Positions 1 through 12,372 of a DNA stretch of 64,000 nt are shown here, in pieces (the stretch's first letter is position 1; the number at the start of each line of letters is the position of its first letter). A model generated the notes under the pieces. It had not been told where the DNA came from, did no database searches, and saw nothing but the letters and a program-made list of their open reading frames with translations. Made by a program: the position numbers and the translations under genes. The DNA is taken from the NCBI GenBank assembly GCA_950097015.1, contig CATNEN010000029.1:8606001-8670000 (forward strand), given 5' to 3'. Source of the DNA: Macrostomum hystrix. Taxonomy: Eukaryota > Platyhelminthes > Macrostomidae.

Positions 1-2049
1 ATAAGTTCATAATCATTACTCCATATTTTTGCCATAAATGTATAACAAAGTAATTAAAAAGGTTGCGAAATCGTTGTCTGCAAATAGACTACAAAAGCTT
101 ATTTCAGTTTTTTAGCAGCAGTATGAGACTCATTTCTCTGATAGTTGAAATTGTAAATTTATCCCCCCCATTTTAAAATCCTAGATACGCCGCTGCCCCA
201 TCGAGTTGTCTTTTTCCTTTAAGTTTACGCAATCGATTCGCTTAAAATAAAACCAAATTTATTCGGCTTCATGCTGTGGTTCCCAATATACCATCTTCTA
301 AAGTCTGCCTGGCGACGTCGGAATTTTTTATCTATTTAACTGCTTTAAAATTGCTTCAATTATTAAAGGAAGATTAAACTGCTGATTCCTTTGAAATTTG
401 TGCCAGATTTTTACGCGAGTCCTAGCGTTTCAAAGACACCTCGCATGTCTCAGAGGATGCTTTTTTCCCCGAGTTATTCGCATCTGAATCATGTTTTCCC
501 ATTTACAATTTCGTGCTTTTTGCTACGGGTATCAATCTGTTTCAGACGCCACGCCCGAGCATTAATCAGGAGCACAACAAAGTTTTTGTTGCTTTCTAAC
601 GCATAACTCTGCTTTAAAACGACTGCCCTGGTGACGACCGAAGTATTATACTTCCTGAGATATTCACGCCTCAAGTTTGTTTCATAGTAGTCATAGTGCA
701 GCCCTCTTCAAATGCACAATAAATTTAAGTGATCTCCCTGAACTCATTTACTGCTGTACCTTCACGAAACTTTAGCCCCACTTTTACGCACCCACAAGCT
801 TTATAATGGCACCTCGAAAAAGCTAAAAGCTGTTGTCGTTTTTCAGGTATTTTACTTCAAAGTGTGTTGTACTTCATTTTTTAAAGAAAGAAATGACGTA
901 AATGGCGGAGTATGAAGTAAATTTCGAGGTACAATATTTTTTATTGAAGTAAGAAAAGACGTGAATGGCGAAGTATGGAAGTAAATTTCGAGGTACAAAA
1001 CGATGAAAAGCGTATGCTGTCTATTGTATAAATAATAATTTTTTTGAAAAGCGAACGTTCGAGCGGCTTTATACGAGTGTGAATAGTTTTGATAGTCAGA
1101 TAGTTAGTGGTCAGATAGTTCATAGATGGAGGAATTTTTAATTAATTGTCAACCAGCTCAGCGCAGAAGTAGCATGTCACATTGATTTTGCCGTCATGAT
1201 GTCAGCAAGCTGTGTGATACTAGTAAAGACAAGAGGGGCATTCGGTCTGAAAGTTGTGATAAATTTTCATTTAATTAGTTTTTACGAGCTTTTATGCAGT
1301 TCATCTGCTTTCTATGTAGGAACCTACCTAATCTATTTTTCAGCTTCTGCCAGGCGGTTCCTCAAACCCACAAGCCTTGCAGCATGGTTGTTCGGAAGCC
1401 TCAGAAAAATTAATGATGGCCGTTTTGATTAGCCTGCGTGCAGCACCCAGTTTTCTTTCTGAGAAGTCTTTTTAAGTCGGTGCATTTGTTGAGCAACAAA
1501 TTTCTGCCAAACATGCTGGCAAAAACACCACAAGAATGTGAATCTCTTTGCTGGGTGCAAATCCGGGAAATTAGAGAAAAGTGTGCTGCATGTAAGCCAG
1601 AAATTCCAAGATCAGCTAATGCACGTATGATAGCAGCATCAGGCGAAGCCAAAAGAGCACTAAAAATGTTTCGGTGTTATTGGGTTGGACTTAAAAGAAC
1701 AAGATCCGTTTGTGCCCTTACAAAATCTGTAGCCCTAGCGTTACTTTGTGGAACTCACTTTAACCTGCAGACATATTGGTGTGCAGCTTGTCGTCTTACG
1801 TCGGAGTTTCGCAAGGAGTCAAGATAAATGCATTTTCTATCCTTGCAGTCAATCGCCAGGAGCCAAAAGACAACTCGATGGGGTGTTTTTGTTAAAAATC
1901 GGGAGCGATTGTTTTGAATATGTGTCTGAATAGCTGTCGGGAAACAGGTACATTATAAAAACATCTGTTATGTTATAGGACGATCTTAAGTGCAGTAACT
2001 TCATAGAAGAAACCGAATATCGAATTTCGCGCGGTCCATTAAAAATAAC
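1..2049. other. Unassigned AT-rich sequence with a transposon terminus
   Basis: I recognise no gene here. Reading the minus strand leftward from about 195 gives CAGCGGCGTATCTAGGATTT followed by a G-run. This looks like the outer end of a DNA transposon whose body lies left of the window, and it resembles the terminus at about 4167. A cluster of overlapping open frames at 1410-1830 has no recognisable domain. Confidence 0.5.
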
Positions 2050-2346
2050 AACAACAACAACAACAAAGAACTGCTCCCGCCAGCCACGCAGTGGCCAGAG
2101 AGGGGGAGAGCAGTCAGAGAGCGCGTTTCTGGGCCAACGATCTCAAAAAGTCACACCCGCTAGCTTGGTCCGGGGCGCCAGCATCACTCAGAAGCCGTTC
2201 AGGAAATCTCGCCGTTCGCCCTTGGCCTCGCCTGCGCGGTCCCTGCAGCTTGAACAGCAGCACGTCGTGTAGTGGCTCAGGGCAGCGGGCCTCCGACCGG
2301 ATGACGTGGCCAGCCAGTCGAAGTCGCCGCGGAGCGCGGCCCAGGC
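2050..2346 (-). mobile_element. 5'-truncated non-LTR retrotransposon (LINE) tail
   Basis: The minus strand of about 2080-2346 translates to RRLRLAGHVIRSEARCPEPL, then a segment with LLFKLQGPRRRGQGRTARF. This is the typical C-terminal end of non-LTR reverse transcriptase ORFs (RRLR-aGHV ... GPRRRGR). Downstream on the same strand is a short TTG trinucleotide tail, seen as AAC repeats at 2047-2067 on the plus strand, as expected at a LINE 3' end. The upstream reverse-transcriptase domain is missing, so this is a dead 5'-truncated insertion. The clade was not determined. Confidence 0.7.
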
Positions 2347-2350
2347 CAGT

Positions 2351-2870
2351 CCTCGTATTTAATTATTTAAATAAATTTATTTTATTAAAAATAAACAAAA
2401 CATTTATAGTCGTTTTAAGACACCAGAAAGGTTTTTTGTCAATAGTTGGGTCGACAAACTCTTATTATAGGTGTCTCCCTCTATATATTTAGATCTGCGG
2501 CATGCAACAGATACGAGCTATTGTTTCAATGTTAGGCTCGCATTTCGCCAGCCGCCTGTCGGCCCAATCATTTGCGCCACTTGTTCCTCTTCTTTTATTT
2601 TTCAAAATTATAGGCAGGGGCTCTGGCGCCAACTTTTTGCGCCAACTTTATAAACAAGATCAATAATTCCGTTGATTTTTATGGCTGCGCCACATGTGCT
2701 GGCTGAGAAAATTGCTATTTACTGTTCCTTTTTTCATGTATTTTTTACTATCAATTTTCTATATGTATATATGTATGCAACATTCGACATCAAAAGATCC
2801 TCCAGAAATTCTCAGATGGTAGCTCAGAGCGTGGCATGAGAATATCCATGTCTGTAAGATATTTTTGTCT
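2351..2870. other. Intergenic, nothing recognised
   Basis: AT-rich sequence between the LINE tail and the end of the TMEM26-like gene. I see no coding similarity, RNA gene or array in it. Confidence 0.4.
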
Positions 2871-2874
2871 CTGT

Positions 2875-3978
2875 TTAAACTACGAGTGCACAAACTACTG
2901 CGAGTAGGAGTTTAGCGATTCTCTTTAATGAATCTTCTTTAACTACGCTCGTACACTTTTCATCCTCTGGCTCGGCTCGTTGAACAGGCGCAGACTTCGG
3001 CCGCACCAGCCGGCACTCCTCGGCGCGGGCGTCTTCAGGCTCAGCACCATCGGCTGCAGCAGGCAGCGACGAGCAGCCATCCGCATTTAACGATGGCGAA
3101 GGATCGAAGGCCAGCGAGCGGGAGGCCACCAGGTGGCAGTGACCAGCTGCACGCCGCTGACGGAGGAGGCGTCGCATTCCAACGGTAGTTGGGTGGGTAC
3201 CGTCTGCTTCAGCGGCGGCCAGTAGGTCGAAGCTGCGAGCCGCTCGCCGAATGCGGCGTGCCTTATTGATAAGGCGGAAGCGACTCCAGTAGATACACAG
3301 AGGCGGTACGTGAGCAGAGTGCACACTAGCAAGTTCTTCAGTGTGAAGAACACGTTTGTGTAGCTCGTTGTGTTGTGGCTAAACATCATGTAGAGCCGGA
3401 TGATAAGGTAGAGCAGGTCCTGCAGCAGCATTGACATGACGATGCCCAGCAGTACGTCTGGAGTGAAGACGCAGTAGGATTGGTCGGGATCAGTTGCAGC
3501 CACCGTGGCCGCAGCCTCGACCACAGCAGAAAGCGGCTTCTCGGACTGGTGCTGCTTGCTCAATCGCTGCGCGGTAACCACCAGAACGAACTGCAGCAGT
3601 GACCAATCCAGATGCTGAGAATCAGCTTGATGAGACTGCAGTCCCGCTTCACTGCCTCCTCTTTCAAGGCCTCAAGGAATTCGAAAATGTCTGCGGCCGT
3701 GCCGATGAAGACCAGCAGCTGCTAACGTTAATCGCTCTGCTATCCACACTCGATTATTTTCATCTTGTCCCATTTTCAGCAACTGTGCTGAACTTAAATC
3801 AGTTCAAGGCTCAACAGCAAAGACGTACATTGCCGATCTTTTTCGCTTGGCAGGCCAGATCGTCCAGGTGGTCTTGTAGGTGATGGTGCACTCAATGCGC
3901 CACTCGACTAGCTCTAGCTCCAGGAACCAGGTGGCCGGCACTGTGATCAGCAAGTAAAAAAATGCGGATGGACAAAAC
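2875..3978 (-). CDS. TMEM26: TMEM26-like multi-pass membrane protein, 3' part, frameshifted
   Basis: Two exons match the TMEM26 family, whose function is poorly known. The first starts at 3978 after a TTTGCAG acceptor. It encodes FCPSAFFYLLITVPATWFLE, matching the family's WFSPaiFlYLisivPslWLLE, and the split Trp codon (TG|G) fits that motif. It probably ends near 3840 at a GTACGT donor. The second starts at 3721 with QLLVFIGTAADIFEF, the family's QLLLmFVGTAADIlEF. It continues through KLILSIW, DWSLLQFVLVVTAQR, then LLQDLLYLIIRLYMM and FFTLKNLLVCTLLTYRL. Between SIW and DWS the frame slips by one missing base, near 3600. A second shift near 3140 would select the acidic tail ending at 2875; without it the protein stops at 3087. 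The 5' exons were not found, and the large repeats upstream may lie in an intron. Identity is fairly sure; intactness is not. Confidence 0.72.
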
Positions 3979-4145
3979 CTGCAAAGATTCAAGCAGGCTC
4001 TGTATGTCCGCTCTCCATGGGTTCATGCACGTCATGATGATATTTCTAAATGACTGTCAGCTAACGAATAAAAAATTTTGCGTATTCCGCTGATGTACGA
4101 CTAAGAATCTTAAGCAAGATTCTAAAGCCGACTATTGCTCATTCA

Positions 4146-4345
4146 GACCGTTGCTGTCGAGTAACCAGTGGCTTAGCCAGGATTTTTTTCTAGGGGTGGG
4201 CCACTACCAGAGGGCGCCACTACCAGGGGGACCCCACTACCAGGGGGCGCCACTATACCAGAGGGAGCCACTACCAGCTGGGGGCGCAACTACCAGGTGG
4301 CGCCACTACAAGGGGGTTCCACTACCAGGGGGCTGGCTGTGTCCC
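4146..4345. repeat. GC-rich degenerate tandem repeat, period about 16, with CTCF-like motifs
   Basis: About eight imperfect copies of CTACCAGGGGGCGCCA. It follows a sequence reading AGTGGCTTAGCCAGGATTTT from about 4167, which resembles a DNA transposon terminus, so the repeat may be part of a mobile element extending rightward. Several copies match the CTCF core CCASYAGRKGGC at 11 of 12 positions. Confidence 0.7.
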
Positions 4346-4563
4346 CGCGTGTAACTGGCCTCTGGTTTTGTGGTTGCATAATGGGCACATAATCTAATCT
4401 GCTGTTTCAAACAACCATTGTGTTTTGTACATTTAATACGAGGTCATGATTGGCCCTTCCCGAGACTTAACAACCAATGCGACAGTTACATTACGCCTTG
4501 TCAGACTTCACAGCCGCAAACTGGGATAATCTGATAACGAATTTATAGCGGTGAACAACTGAT
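4346..4563. other. Unassigned spacer
   Basis: Single-copy sequence between the GC-rich repeat and the 18-19 bp array. I recognise nothing in it. Confidence 0.4.
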
Positions 4564-6066
4564 TGCATCCATGAATGGTCATTGCATCCATAAATGGTCA
4601 TGCATCCATGAATGGTCATGCATCCATGAATGGTCATGCATCCATGAATGGTCATGCATCCATGAATGGTCATGCATCCATGAATGGTCATGCATCCATG
4701 AATGGTCATGCATCCATGAATGGTCATGCATCCATGAATGGTCATGCATCCATGAATGGTCATGCATCCATGAATGGTCATTGCATCCATGAATAGTCAT
4801 TGCATCCATGAATAGTCATTGCATCCATGAATAGTAATAGCATAGATTAATGGTCATTGCATCCATGAATAGTTATTGCATCCATGAATGGTCATGCATC
4901 CATGAATAGTCATTGCATCCATGAATGGTCATTGCATCCATGAATGGTCATGCAACCATGAATGGTCATTGCATCCATGAATGGTCATGCAACCATGAAT
5001 GGTCATGCATGCATGAATGGTCATGCATCCATGAATGGTCATGCATCCATGAATAGTCATTGCATCCATGAATGGTCATGCATCATTGAATAGTCATTGC
5101 ATCCATGAATAGTAATAGCATCGACTAATGGTCATTGCATCCATGAATAGTTATTGCATCTATGAATAGTTATTGCATCCATGAATAGTAATAGCATCGA
5201 CTAATGGTCATTGCATCCATGAATAGTTATTGCATCCATGAATGTGTATTGCATCCATGAATAGTTATTGCATCCATGAATAGTCATTGCATCCATGAAT
5301 ATATAGTCATTGCATCCATGAATAGTCATTGCATCCATGAATAGTCATTGCATCCATGAATATATAGTCATTGCATCCATGAATAGTCATTGCATCCATG
5401 AATAGTAATAGCATCGATGATTGATCAATGCATCCATATGAATGGTGATGGTATAATCCATGAATGATCAATGCATCCACGAATGGTGATGGCATCCATG
5501 AATGGTCATGCATCCATGAATGGTCATGCATCCATGAATGGTCATGCATCCATGAATGGTCATGCATCCATGAATGGTCATGCATCCATGAATGGTCATG
5601 CATCCATGAATGGTCATGCATCCATGAATGGTCATGCATCCATGAATGGTCATGCATCCATGAATGGTCATGCATCCATGAATGGTCATGCATCCATGAA
5701 TGGTCATTGCATCCATGAATAGTCATTGCATCCATGAATAGTCATTGCATCCATGAATAGTAATAGCATAGATTAATGGTCATTGCATCCATGAATAGTT
5801 ATTGCATCCATGAATGATCAATGCATCCACTAATGGTGATGGCATCCATGAATGATCAATGCATCCACGAATGGTGATGGTATCCATGAATGATCAATGC
5901 ATCCACGAATGGTGATGGCATCCATGAATGATCAATGCATCCACGAATGGTGATGGCATCCATGAATGATCAATGCATCCACGAATGGTGATGGCATCCA
6001 TGAATGATCAATGCATCCACGAATGGTGATGGCATCCATGAATGATCAATGCATCCACGAATGGTG
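4564..6066. repeat. Minisatellite, 18-19 bp unit (first half)
   Basis: Tandem copies of TGCATCCATGAATGGTCA. Homogeneous 18-bp blocks lie at 4600-4780 and 5500-5705, and more diverged 19-20 bp variants lie between them. Open frames in it are composition artefacts. It sits upstream of the visible TMEM26-like exons and may be intronic to that gene. Confidence 0.95.
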
Positions 6067-6455
6067 ATTATAACAGGAAAGTTTTGCCTTCCTGTTACCT
6101 TCTGCCACAGCAACAGAGAGATAAACGCTCCACGGGCCAGAGGCCCGTTTCTGTGTGGACTCCGGAGTCACATGAAAAGCGGCAGCGAAGCTCTGCCGAT
6201 CTCGCTTCCAGTGTATTTAAATTCATGCAGCGCGCACAACAGAGGCAGAATGGGGAGAGAGGGAGAAACGCTGGGAGATTGCTAACACAGGGGCAGCTGT
6301 TTCTTTGTCCCACACGCACACGCTCCCCAGCGAACGCTCGCCGAACTTCTTCCTCACATTCCTGGGCCGTATCGATCCACGGACGCCTCGTCGTGTACGC
6401 GAATCATGTGAGCCATGCAAATACTCTGTTCTGAAGCGTATTGGCAAGGCTTACA
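6067..6455. other. Unique 0.39-kb insertion inside the minisatellite
   Basis: Non-repetitive, GC-richer sequence that splits the array. It holds three short perfect inverted repeats: AACAGGAA/TTCCTGTT at about 6073-6097, ACGGGCC/GGCCCGT at about 6132-6148, and GACTCCGGAGTC at about 6159-6170. No protein match was recognised. It could be a small transposon or an older single-copy segment around which the array expanded. Confidence 0.6.
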
Positions 6456-8526
6456 GTGATGGCATCCATGAATGATCAATGCATCCACGAATGGTGATTG
6501 CATCCATGAATGATCAATGCATCCACGAATGGTGATGGCATCCATGAATGATCAATGCATCCACGAATGGTGATGGCATCCATGAATGATCAATGCATCC
6601 ACGAATGGTGATGGTATCCATGAATGGTCACTGCATCCATGAATGATCAATGCATCCACGAATGGTGATGGTATCCATGAATGGTCATTGCATCCATGAA
6701 TGATCAATGCATCCGCGAATGGTGATGGCATCCATGAATGGTCATTGCATCCATGAATGATCAATGCATCCACGAATGGTGATGGCATCCATGAATGGTC
6801 ATTGCATCCACGAATGGTGATGGTATCCATGAATGATCAATGCATCCACGAATGGTGATGGCATCCATGAATGATCAATGCATCCACGAATGGTCATTGC
6901 ATCCATGAATGATCAATGCATCCACGAATGGTGATGGCATCCATGAATTGTCATTGCATCCACGAATGGTGATGGCATCCATGAATGATCAATGCATCCA
7001 TGAATGGTCATTGCATCCACGAATGGTCATTGCATCCATGAATGATCAATGCATCCATGAATGGTCATTGCATCCACGAATGGTGATGGTATCCATGAAT
7101 GGTCATTGCATCCATGAATGATCAATGCATCCACGAATGGTGATGGCATCCATGAATGATCAATGCATCCACGAATGGTGATGGTATCCATGAATGGTCA
7201 TTGCATCCATGAATGATCAATGCATCCACGAATGGTGATGGCATCCATGAATGATCAATGCATCCACGAATGGTGATGGCATCCATGAATGATCAATGCA
7301 TCCACGAATGGTGATGGTATCCATGAATGGTCATTGCATCCATGAATGATCAATGCATCCACGAATGGTGATGGTATCCACGAATGGTGATGGCATCCAT
7401 GAATGATCAATGCATCCACGAATGGTGATGGTATCCATGAATGGTGATGGCATCCATGAATGATCAATGCATCCACGAATGGTGATGGTATCCATGAATG
7501 ATCAATGCATCCACAAATGGTGATGGCATCCATGAATGATCAATGCATCCACGAATGGTGATGGTATCCATGAATGGTGATGGCATCCATGAATGATCAA
7601 TGCATCCACGAATGGTGATGGTATCCATGAATGGTGATGGCATCCATGAATGATCAATGCATCCACGAATGGTGATGGTATCCATGAATGATCAATGCAT
7701 CCACGAATGGTGATGGCATCCATGAATGATCAATGCATCCACGAATGGTGATGGCATCCATGAATGATCAATGCATCCACGAATGGTGATGGTATCCATG
7801 AATGGTCATTGCATCCACGAATGGTGATGGCATCCATGAATGGTCATTGCATCCACGAATGGTGATGGCATCCATGAATGATCAATGCATCCACGAATGG
7901 TGATGGTATCCATGAATGGTCATTGCATCCATGAATGATCAATGCATCCACGAATGGTGATGGTATCCATGAATGGTCATTGCATCCATGAATGATCAAT
8001 GCATCCACGAATGGTGATGGTATCCATGAATGGTCATTGCATCCATGAATGATCAATGCATCCACGAATGGTGATGGTATCCATGAATGGTCATTGCATC
8101 CATGAATGATCAATGCATCCACGAATGGTGATGGCATCCATGAATGATCAATGCATCGACGAATGGTGATGGTATCCATGAATGGTCATTGCATCCATGA
8201 ATGATCAATGCATCCACGAATGGTGATGGTATCCATGAATGGTCATTGCATCCATGAATGATCAATGCATCCACGAATGGTGATGGTATCCATGAATGAT
8301 CAATGCATCCATGAATGGTCATTGCATCCATGAATGATCAATGCATCCACGAATGGTGATGGTATCCATGAATGGTCATTGCATCCATGAATGATCAATG
8401 CATCCACGAATGGTGATGGTATCCATGAATGGTCATTGCATCCATGAATGATCAATGCATCCACGAATGGTGATGGTATCCATGAATGGTCATTGCATCC
8501 ATGAATGATCATTGCATCCCGAATTA
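6456..8526. repeat. Minisatellite, 19-bp unit arranged as 38- and 57-bp composites
   Basis: Alternating 19-mers of the types TGCATCCACGAATGGTGA, TGGCATCCATGAATGATCA and TTGCATCCATGAATGGTCA form dimers and trimers repeated over 2 kb. This is the same family as 4564-6066 but with higher-order structure. It ends in single-copy DNA near 8526. Confidence 0.95.
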
Positions 8527-8727
8527 TCATTCTACGATGATTATTTGTAGTTTTTATGCGTTACAATTCATTGTTTGTTTGCCATTCGGCATTGAACCTA
8601 GACGAATGTTCAATTTATTCGAAAGAAGTAACAAGAACGAACATAGACGAAACCTATGTGATGAATGTGATGAATGCTCAAATGAACACCAACAAAAGTT
8701 AACTTTCAGTCAATGCAGTCATTAAAG

Positions 8728-10556
8728 CTATTCAAAAAAGAAATCAATGATGTTCGAACTGCCGTTCACTTGGATTCGCATTTTTTTCTCTGGTGGGCCT
8801 TGGACCCGATGAAACTCCTCATCTCCACTAATGGATGGCGCAGCCTCAGTACGATCCATACAATCCAAAGACTTCTTCATGGCGGTATGCACGTTCACAG
8901 AGGACTTGTACAAACTGCGATCACGCCTCTTATGCAGATATCGCCGAACGGTCGCCTCCGACTTGTGACCCGTCACAAGCATGATGTCGTGGACAGCATG
9001 CCCTTCGCTTTCCAAGTCGCAAATGCGCGTGACTCTAAAAATGCAATGGTATCTTGTTCAGAAAGGTGAACAAACAATTATGCTTTTACTTTTACTTCGT
9101 AACACAAATATATACTCACCTAATGCATTGGTATAAGGCTTGCTTAGCTTAGCCTTCTCGGTTAGGTTCTTCATGAACTCTTGTAAATAACGCAGACCAC
9201 GGTGTGCCTTATCAGAGAAGATAAACTTCTTCCCAATGGTGCTCTTCATAGGACGAGGTAGAAAGTGGTCGCCGGAATCCGGAATCACCGACTCGTACAG
9301 TTCTAGCAGCTCAAGATCATATATTCTAGCGTGCTTCAAATCGGCGACCTGACCAGCGTCCAGTGTTGCTAATCGATTATTCGATGGTAGCGTCGGCAAA
9401 CAGGCATACTGCCGTCCATCCGAGTCGACACCTCGCACCAGAAAGTTCCGATTGAGAAACGTCTTCATGTGCTCCCGTCCACGCTCTCCAACCTGATACA
9501 TGAGATTGAATAGCAATTTGTAAGCTGAATAACACTAGTCAGGTCATGTAGCTGACAAACGCACAGTTGAGGGCCAGAGCCAAGACTTGCGATCTATTTA
9601 TTATGCACAGACTGGTCGCTGAATGTACATTGATTATTGAAACGATTTGATAGGTTGAGGGCTAAAACATGCACTGACACGCAGGTGCATATGCGGTGAG
9701 TAAACACTGCTAGAGTGAGACAGCGCACGAGAGAAGGGGAGTAAGATAACATACTCCCTTAGATAGAAAGTAAACGAGGTCTAAAGCATAAAAGTGCAAC
9801 CGCAAACCCAACACAATTCATCTTGGAGTCGTTCTCCGTCACTACGATCAAAGTAGTCGCGCAATTTAACCATATCTCCCTCCTCGATTGGATCGTAGCT
9901 TTGAACTGTCTTGCCAGACTTGATAAATTCACGGACCTTGAATTCGAGCATCCTGTTTGAGCCATCAAACACGGTCCCAGTAGCAACCAGATTTGTCTGT
10001 CTCTTCACAATGATATTCAAATATCGCTGGATAGCGGCTCGGATGCAGACTAACGACGATGGTGAATCTCTCACCGCTCTTTGTTTTCAACTGGAAGTAG
10101 AATAATCGAAGAGATACTGATTCAGGGTGTTGTCATTCACTTTCGCCAAATCGGAGTTCAGACCGCGACCCTCCAGAAATTCGACAAACTTGCGCCCATG
10201 ATCCTCCATCTGTTTCCGACTGCTTTGAGTTAGACTTTCCATCTCAGCTTCATCGATGCTGGTAAGTTGTTCACGAATATCAGCAGGCAGATCGGATGAG
10301 TTCGCTTTGTCGCCGATGGAGCTCTCACAAAACAACAAGAACTGGGTCACTATAGCTCATCACGACGGCAGTCATTGCGCGACAGTTCGGCCACGAGATC
10401 CAACTCGGACTGGGACAAAGCATTTAAGCTATCGACAGGAAGATTATAAAAATTTAGAAGATGCACACTTCTAGCATCCATGTCTAGGCTTCCAGGTTTG
10501 TTAATATTTCTCTCTAGTCTAAGCATGTGCTCTTCTCCCCTGCTTGCCTCAATCAA
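8728..10556 (-). pseudogene. Crypton-type tyrosine recombinase, decayed
   Basis: Five minus-strand blocks read in order as a Crypton/DUF3504-like tyrosine recombinase. They are an N-terminal block (10556-10350), a core-binding block with KQMEDHGRKFVEFLEGRGL (10350-10087), SPSSLVCIRAAIQRYLN followed by VFDGSNRMLEFKVREF (10074-9781), YQVGERGREHMKTFLNR (9516-9124), and the C-terminal box HDIMLVTGHKSEATVRRY (9015-8728). The last matches the family's IM-x-TGH...Y signature with the catalytic Tyr. A GTGAGT donor at about 9124 and an acceptor near 9050 suggest one real intron. About 260 bp separates 9781 from 9516. The frame shifts near 10095 and 10070 without convincing splice sites. It is most likely an inactive transposon copy. 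Terminal repeats were not identified. Confidence 0.68.
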
Positions 10557-11330
10557 CTTTCGTCCTTAGTACAAAACAGAATATAAAATTTTTCAGTGCG
10601 TTGCAATGCAAGTTTTGTCTATGGTAATCCTCAATGCTAATATCGTCAAATAGGCTAGAGAGGCGTATGAATACACTCTACCATAGACATCAAAGTTTTC
10701 TTCAAGTTTTCTTCACACCCCCTGCTACGAGCGTCTCACTTTTCTATGCCACAGACAGTTCATACGATTTGATCGTCCAATAGCGATACAATGAAAAGAA
10801 ACAGCGGCCCCAGTGCGTGACAACGATTGTTTTGCGAGCGCCGGTAGGCACTGCAGGGGCCGCTGTTCATTTACTCATTGCATCCATGCAAAACGAATTC
10901 CGGTTTATTGCTTCTCTGCAAGCCTACATATACTCTTGCAGAGATGGCTGAATTATTTCGCAATTCGGTTCTATTTTCGCTAGTCGATTACCGCCCTGAA
11001 TCTGCACCTGGCAAAGCAATCAGAGAGGCGGCATTCAGGACCAGCTGGCACAGTTAGGGACCGAAATCAGCTTTTTCCCTCATCTTTAGCTGAGTTTCCG
11101 CAGTTTCACAGAAACACAGCTAGCTGTTTAAACTTAGTCCTTTGAATTGCAATCGCTTTTCAACTCAATTATTTCGCGGCAAAGGCAAACAATTTTACCG
11201 GTAACTGCATGAAAATATTTCTGTATTGAAGAAGTGACTTTTCATTTGCGTCGCCAGCATATGCTAGCTAAGAAAAAAAGAAATAATTTACAGAACCGAT
11301 TGGTTGATGACAATAATTTACAATTTATAT
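10557..11330. other. Intergenic sequence with one strong foldback
   Basis: No gene was recognised. At 10801-10866 the arms ACAGCGGCCCC..AGTGC and GCACT...GGGGCCGCTGT can pair around a loop of about 30 nt. The rest is AT-rich single-copy sequence leading into the 32-bp array. Confidence 0.5.
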
Positions 11331-12372
11331 GCCACACAGCCGATTCCCTACACTCAAACATCAGTCCCACACCGATTCCCCACACTCAAACATCAGTCCC
11401 ACACCGATTCCCCACACTCAAACATCAGTCCCACACCGATTCCCCACACTCAAACGTCAGTCCCACACCGATTCCCCACACTCAAACATCAGTCCCACAC
11501 CGATTCCCTACACTCAAACATCAGTCCCACACCGATTCCCCACACTCAAACATCAGTCCCACACCGATTTCCCACACTCAAACATCAGTCCCACACCGAT
11601 TCCCTACACTCAAACATCAGTCCCACACCGATTCCCCACACTCAAACATCAGTCCCACACCGACTCCCCACACTCAAACATCAGTCCCACACCGATTCCC
11701 TACACTCAAACATCAGTCCCACACCGATTCCCCACACTCAAACATCAGTCCCACACCGATTCCCCACACTCAAACATCAGTCCCACACCGATTCCCTACA
11801 CTCAAACATCAGTCCCACACCGATTCCCTACACTCAAACATCAGTCCCACACCGATTCCCCACACTCAAACATCAGTCCCACACCGATTCCCCACACTCA
11901 AACATCAGTCCCACACCGATTCCCCACACTCAAACATCAGTCCCACACCGATTCCCTACACTCAAACATCAGTCCCACACCGATTCCCTACACTCAAACA
12001 TCAGTCCCACACCGATTCCCCACACTCAAACATCGGTCCCACACCGATTCCCCACACTGAAACATCAGTCCCACACCGATTCCCCACACTCAAACATCAG
12101 TCCCACACCGATTCCCTACACTCAAACATCAGTCTCACACCGATTCCCCACACTCAAACATCAGTCCTACACCGATTTCCCACACTCAAACATCAGTCCC
12201 ACACCGATTTCCCACACTCAAACATCAGTCCCACACCGATTCCCCACACTCAAACATCAGTCCCACACCGATTCCCCACACTCAAACATCAGTCCCACAC
12301 CGATTCCCCACACTGAAACATCAGTCCCACACCGATTCCCCACACTCAAACATCAGTCCCACACCGATTCCC
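11331..12372. repeat. Minisatellite, 32-bp unit, about 32 copies
   Basis: Tandem units containing CATCAGTCCCACACCGATTC then CCCACACTCAAA. The array is very homogeneous, with C/T variation mainly at one position (CCCCACAC versus CCCTACAC). Three long open frames run through it only because the unit lacks stops; they are not treated as genes. Confidence 0.97.

Noticed and set aside
1438-1827. 129-aa plus-strand frame with several Cys and Trp residues
   Set aside because: No recognisable domain; it overlaps other frames and sits in unassigned AT-rich DNA. Too weak to call.
4564-8526. Array resembling a CRISPR locus
   Set aside because: The units abut directly with no unique spacers, and the genome is eukaryotic.
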